NCBI RefSeq assembly: GCF_000768335.1
Contig: NZ_AVPT01000004.1
Span: 120,161-184,160 of the forward strand
DNA length: 64,000 nt
Direction: 5' to 3'
Origin: Lysobacter arseniciresistens ZS79
Lineage (GTDB): Bacteria > Pseudomonadota > Gammaproteobacteria > Xanthomonadales > Xanthomonadaceae
Below are positions 60,574 through 64,000 of this stretch, in pieces (the first letter of the stretch is position 1; the number at the start of each line of letters is the position of its first letter). The translations under genes were made by a program, and so were the position numbers. The notes under the pieces are model-generated. The model ran no database searches, was not told where the DNA came from, and saw only the letters and a program-made list of their open reading frames with translations.

Positions 60574-61995
60574 ATGAGCGCACGCCCCGGCTTCCGCGGT
60601 GAGTTCCGCGACTCCCGCTTCGAGACCCGCGCCGAGCAGCGCATCGACCAGCTGCGCGTGCCGCCGCAGTCGGTCGAGGCCGAGCAGGCCGTCCTCGGCG
60701 GGTTGATGCTCGCGCCGGAGGCCTACGACACCGTCGCCGACAGCCTGGCCGAGCGCGACTTCTACCGCCGCGACCACCAGCTGATCTTCCGCGCCATCCG
60801 CGAACTGGCCGAGAAGAACAAGCCCTTCGACGCGGTCACCCTGGGCGAATGGTTCGAGTCGATCGGCGAGGCCGAGCAGGTCGCCGGCGGCGCCTACCTG
60901 ATCGAGCTGGCCAGCACCACGCCGTCGGCTGCCAACATCAAGGCCTACGCCGAGATCGTCCGCGACAAGGCGATCCTGCGGCAGCTGATCGAGGTCGGCA
61001 CCAGCATCGTCAACGACGGCTTCCAGCCCGACGGCCGCGAGAGCAGCGAGATCCTGTCGTCGGCCGAGCAGCAGGTGTTCGCGATCGCCGAGGCCGGCGC
61101 CAAGGGCCGCAGCGACTTCACCGCGATCAATACCGCGCTGTCGGAAGCCTTCGACGTGCTGCAGACGCGCTACGCCAGCGGCGGCAGCGTCACCGGCCTG
61201 CCGACCGGCTACACCGAGTTCGACGAGATGACCGCCGGCCTGCAGCCGACCGACCTGCTGATCCTCGCCGCGCGCCCGGCGATGGGCAAGACCACGCTCG
61301 CGCTCAACATCGCCGAGTACGCGGCGATCAAGAGCAAGAAGGCGGTCGCGGTGTTCTCGATGGAAATGTCGGCCAGCCAGCTCGCGCTGCGCCTGATCTC
61401 CTCCAACGGCCGGGTCAACGCCCAGCGCCTGCGCAGCGGCCAGCTGGAGGACGAGGACTGGAGCCGGGTGACCAGCGCGATCCGGATGCTCAAGGAAGCC
61501 AAGATCTTCATCGACGACACCCCGGGCCTGTCCCCGGACGCGTTGCGGGCCAAGGCGCGCCGGCTCAAGCGCGAGCACGATCTCGGGCTGGTGGTGATCG
61601 ACTACCTGCAGCTGATGGCGGTGCCCGGCAACAGCGAGAACCGCGCGACCGAGATCTCCGAGATCTCGCGTTCGCTCAAGCACCTGGCCAAGGAACTCAA
61701 CGTGCCGGTGATCGCGCTGTCGCAGCTCAACCGCTCGCTGGAGCAGCGTGCCGACAAGCGCCCGGTGATGGCCGACCTGCGCGAGTCCGGCGCCATCGAG
61801 CAGGACGCCGACGTGATCGTCTTCATCTATCGCGACGACTACTACAACAAGGAGAATTCGCCCGACAAGGGCCTGGCCGAGGTCATCATCGGCAAGCAGC
61901 GTAACGGCCCGACCGGGTCGATAAAGCTGAAGTTCTTCGGCGAATACACCCGTTTCGACAACCTCGCGCACGATTCGATCGGCAGCTTCGAGTAA
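60574..61995 (+). CDS. dnaB: Replicative DNA helicase DnaB
   Basis: Hexameric 5'-3' helicase at the replication fork, 473 residues from ATG 60574 (AGGA upstream). N-terminal helical primase-binding domain (about 25-175; PPQSVEAEQAVLGGLML) and RecA-like motor with Walker A AARPAMGKTTLALN (about 238), Walker B LVVIDYLQLM, and the DnaB-type RESGAIEQDADVIVFIYRDDYY. No intein is present. Gene order rpsF-rpsR-rplI-dnaB-alr is common in gammaproteobacteria. Confidence 0.98.
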   Translation: MSARPGFRGEFRDSRFETRAEQRIDQLRVPPQSVEAEQAVLGGLMLAPEAYDTVADSLAERDFYRRDHQLIFRAIRELAEKNKPFDAVTLGEWFESIGEAEQVAGGAYLIELASTTPSAANIKAYAEIVRDKAILRQLIEVGTSIVNDGFQPDGRESSEILSSAEQQVFAIAEAGAKGRSDFTAINTALSEAFDVLQTRYASGGSVTGLPTGYTEFDEMTAGLQPTDLLILAARPAMGKTTLALNIAEYAAIKSKKAVAVFSMEMSASQLALRLISSNGRVNAQRLRSGQLEDEDWSRVTSAIRMLKEAKIFIDDTPGLSPDALRAKARRLKREHDLGLVVIDYLQLMAVPGNSENRATEISEISRSLKHLAKELNVPVIALSQLNRSLEQRADKRPVMADLRESGAIEQDADVIVFIYRDDYYNKENSPDKGLAEVIIGKQRNGPTGSIKLKFFGEYTRFDNLAHDSIGSFE

Positions 61996-62013
61996 CCCCA
62001 CAGGCAAGCGCGC

Positions 62014-63105
62014 ATGGCACGACCCACCACCGCGGTCATCGACACCGGCGCGCTGCGCCACAACCTCGGGCAGGTGCGTGCCCGCGCGCCCGGCAGCCGT
62101 GTGATGGCGGTGGTCAAGGCCGACGGCTACGGCCACGGCCTGGAGCGGGTCGCGCGTGCGCTGTCGGGCGCCGACGCGTTCGGCGTCGCCGCGCTGTCGG
62201 ACGCCGAACGCCTGCGCGCAGCCGGCATCTCGCAGCCGATCCTGCTGCTGTCGGGCTTCGACGAGCCGTCCGACATCGGTCGCCTGCGTGCGCTGCACGT
62301 CGACTCCGCGATCCACCACGTCAGCCAGCTGGAGATGCTGGAGCAGGCCGACCCCGGCGAGTCGATCGGTTGCTGGTTGAAGATCGACACCGGCATGCAC
62401 CGCCTCGGCTTCGCGCCGGAGGACGCGCGCAATGCGCATGCGCGGCTGGCGGCGCTCGGCGGCGTGGTGGGCGACATCCGGCTGCTGAACCATTTCGCCA
62501 GTTCCGACGAGTTCGAGGACGCGCCGTCGCACGGCCGCCAGACGCGCGACCAGATCCGCGTGTTCAACGAGGCGGTGGCCGGGCTGCCGGGCGAGCGCTC
62601 GCTGTCCAACTCGGCCGCGGTGCTCGGCTGGCCCGAGGCGCATGCCGACTGGGTCCGCGCCGGGGGCGCGCTGTACGGTATCTCGGTGGTGGAGGGCCGC
62701 ACCGGTGCCGATTTCGGCCTGCAGCCGGCGATGACCTTCGGCACCCGGCTGATCGCGATCAACCGGATCCGCAAGGGCGAGCGCGTGGGCTACGCGGCCA
62801 CCTGGGAGTGCCCCGAGGACATGCCGGTCGGCGTCGCCGCGATCGGTTACGGCGATGGTTACCCGCGCGCCGCGCCGTCGGGCACGCCGGTGCTGGTCAA
62901 CGATCGCCGCGCGCCGCTGGTGGGCCGGGTCTCGATGGACCTGGTGACGATCGACCTGCGCGACGTGCCGGACGCTCGCGTCGGTGACCCGGTAACGTTG
63001 TGGGGGCCGGCACTGCCGGTGGAGACGGTGGCCCACGCTGCCGGAACGATCGGCTACGAGTTGACCTGCTCGATCACCCGCCGCGTGCGTTTCGTCGAGC
63101 GTTGA
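62014..63105 (+). CDS. alr: Alanine racemase
   Basis: PLP enzyme making D-alanine for peptidoglycan. It has 363 residues. The PLP lysine is Lys35 (AVVKADGYGHG) and the catalytic tyrosine is Tyr260 (GERVGYAATW). N-terminal TIM barrel to about 235, C-terminal beta domain after. It lies 18 bases after dnaB, likely co-transcribed. Confidence 0.97.
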   Translation: MARPTTAVIDTGALRHNLGQVRARAPGSRVMAVVKADGYGHGLERVARALSGADAFGVAALSDAERLRAAGISQPILLLSGFDEPSDIGRLRALHVDSAIHHVSQLEMLEQADPGESIGCWLKIDTGMHRLGFAPEDARNAHARLAALGGVVGDIRLLNHFASSDEFEDAPSHGRQTRDQIRVFNEAVAGLPGERSLSNSAAVLGWPEAHADWVRAGGALYGISVVEGRTGADFGLQPAMTFGTRLIAINRIRKGERVGYAATWECPEDMPVGVAAIGYGDGYPRAAPSGTPVLVNDRRAPLVGRVSMDLVTIDLRDVPDARVGDPVTLWGPALPVETVAHAAGTIGYELTCSITRRVRFVER

Positions 63106-63214
63106 CGGCGCAATCCCGCTGCAACCTGAACAGGCGGGCCGGCCCGTCACCCGCCTCATACGCGGGCGTGTTTAGCTTTGTGCCGGTTCAAGGCCACAGC
63201 CAGAAGGGACACAC

Positions 63215-63916
63215 ATGAAACCTCAGATGCGATACACCCTCGCCGCCGCAGTGATGACCGCCATGCTCGCTGGCTGCGCGACCTCCGGCGGCGGCTATTA
63301 CGGGCAGCAGGATCCGTACGGACAGGGCCCGGACCCGAGCAACGACCGCACCAAGCGCGGCGCCATCATCGGCGCGGCGGTGGGCGCCGTGGCCGGCCTG
63401 CTCAGCGGTGACGACGCGACCGAGCGCCGCCAGCGCGCGCTGGTCGGTGCCGGCGTCGGCGGCCTCGCCGGCGGCGCCATTGGCAACTACCAGGACCGCC
63501 AGGAGCGGGCATTGCGCGAGCGCATGGCCGGCACCGGCGTCGACGTGGTCCGCCAGGGCGACAACATCACCCTGAACATGCCCGACAACATCACCTTCGG
63601 TTTCGACAGCTCCGCCCTGCAGCCGCAGTTCTATCCGGTGCTGGATGACGTTGCCGCGACGCTGCGCGAGTACAACCAGACCATCGTCGAGGTGGCCGGC
63701 CATACCGACAGCAAGGGCACCGACGCCTACAACCAGGAGTTGTCGGTCCGCCGCGCCGACTCGGTGGGCGACTACCTCATGTCGAAGGGCCTGATGCGCG
63801 ATCGCTTCATCATCACCGGCGCCGGCGAGAGCCGCCCGATCGCCAGCAACGACACCGATGCCGGCCGGGCGAAGAACCGCCGCGTCGAGATCACCCTGGT
63901 GCCGATCCGCTCCTGA
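63215..63916 (+). CDS. OmpA-family outer-membrane lipoprotein with glycine zipper
   Basis: 233 residues, ATG 63215 behind AGAAGGGA. Lipobox AMLAGC with Cys21. A glycine-zipper segment (about 49-65 and 77-95, GAIIGAAVGAVAGLLSG and GAGVGGLAGGAIG) precedes the OmpA/MotB peptidoglycan-binding domain (about 120-230; ITFGFDSSALQP, VAGHTDSKGTDAYNQELSVRRADSV). YiaD-like organisation; anchors outer membrane to peptidoglycan. The strong terminator at 63940 follows. Confidence 0.92.
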   Translation: MKPQMRYTLAAAVMTAMLAGCATSGGGYYGQQDPYGQGPDPSNDRTKRGAIIGAAVGAVAGLLSGDDATERRQRALVGAGVGGLAGGAIGNYQDRQERALRERMAGTGVDVVRQGDNITLNMPDNITFGFDSSALQPQFYPVLDDVAATLREYNQTIVEVAGHTDSKGTDAYNQELSVRRADSVGDYLMSKGLMRDRFIITGAGESRPIASNDTDAGRAKNRRVEITLVPIRS

Positions 63917-63939
63917 TCCACGCGGTAGCGACGCAACAG

Positions 63940-63969
63940 GACGGGCTCCCACGGGGGCCCGTCTTTTTT
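63940..63969 (+). terminator. Intrinsic terminator after OmpA-family lipoprotein gene
   Basis: A 10-base-pair stem (GACGGGCTCC/GGGGCCCGTC, one wobble) with a CACG loop followed by six T residues (63964-63969). It lies 24 bases past the stop codon. The last 31 bases of the window show nothing further. Confidence 0.88.
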
Positions 63970-64000
63970 GGGTATCCGGATTTTAGTGTGGGAAGACCGC

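Overview
The window is GC-rich bacterial chromosome from the Xanthomonadaceae (Lysobacter, Luteimonas or Stenotrophomonas-like; the genus cannot be fixed from sequence alone). The lineage call rests on several traits read directly: a methionine synthase split into two overlapping genes, a GyrA with Gln at position 83, a 180-kDa-type NAD-glutamate dehydrogenase, a bacterial kynurenine pathway cluster, an over-long LigA, and short REP-type palindromes sharing a 'tgtaggagcgac' core. Genes are densely packed, with many 4-base ATGA overlaps. I see no tRNA, rRNA, CRISPR array, prophage or insertion sequence. No stretch over 300 bases lacks a gene.

Layout. 1-4.6 kb: end of ligA, a REP pair, epmA and mtnA. 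4.6-12.3 kb: gyrA, a bidirectional terminator, a peroxiredoxin, a CbpA-type DnaJ protein, a PilH-like receiver, acuI, a LOG-family protein and a ChaA-like cation/proton antiporter. 12.4-18.0 kb: the 2-oxoglutarate dehydrogenase operon sucA-sucB-lpd (minus strand). 18.2-23.2 kb: purB-roxA-GNAT operon (minus) divergent from fumC. 23.2-27.4 kb: a six-gene minus-strand operon (93-residue exported protein, YtrA-type GntR repressor, ABC ATPase, ABC permease, two tandem DUF2884-like envelope proteins) behind a clear promoter that overlaps an inverted-repeat operator. 27.5-30.4 kb: two FKBP prolyl isomerases, a slyX gene broken by an early amber codon, and a DUF2058 protein. 30.4-35.2 kb: split metH plus an ArsR-methyltransferase fusion regulator, all overlapping. 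35.3-43.6 kb: acyl-CoA dehydrogenase, NAD-glutamate dehydrogenase, nadK and a 5'-nucleotidase. 43.7-53.4 kb: a long minus-strand operon for kynurenine breakdown (amino-muconate semialdehyde dehydrogenase, beta-carbonic anhydrase, RidA-type deaminase, 3-hydroxyanthranilate dioxygenase, ACMS decarboxylase, kynureninase, kynurenine monooxygenase) running on into sbcB and two DUF genes. 53.5-55.5 kb: ECF sigma factor, single-span anti-sigma candidate and a secreted VSGD-repeat protein. 55.5-58.4 kb: asnS, two small proteins and an atypical SDR. 58.6-64 kb: an A-type Fe-S carrier, rpsF-rpsR-rplI, dnaB, alr and an OmpA-family lipoprotein.

Most of the window is core metabolism and information processing. 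The parts least explained by known annotation are the GntR/ABC/DUF2884 envelope operon with its small exported first gene, and the sigma/anti-sigma/VSGD trio. The kynurenine operon carries a carbonic anhydrase beside the CO2-releasing decarboxylase and shows the catabolic (2-aminomuconate) branch; tryptophan dioxygenase, formamidase and the enzymes after 2-aminomuconate are not in this window.
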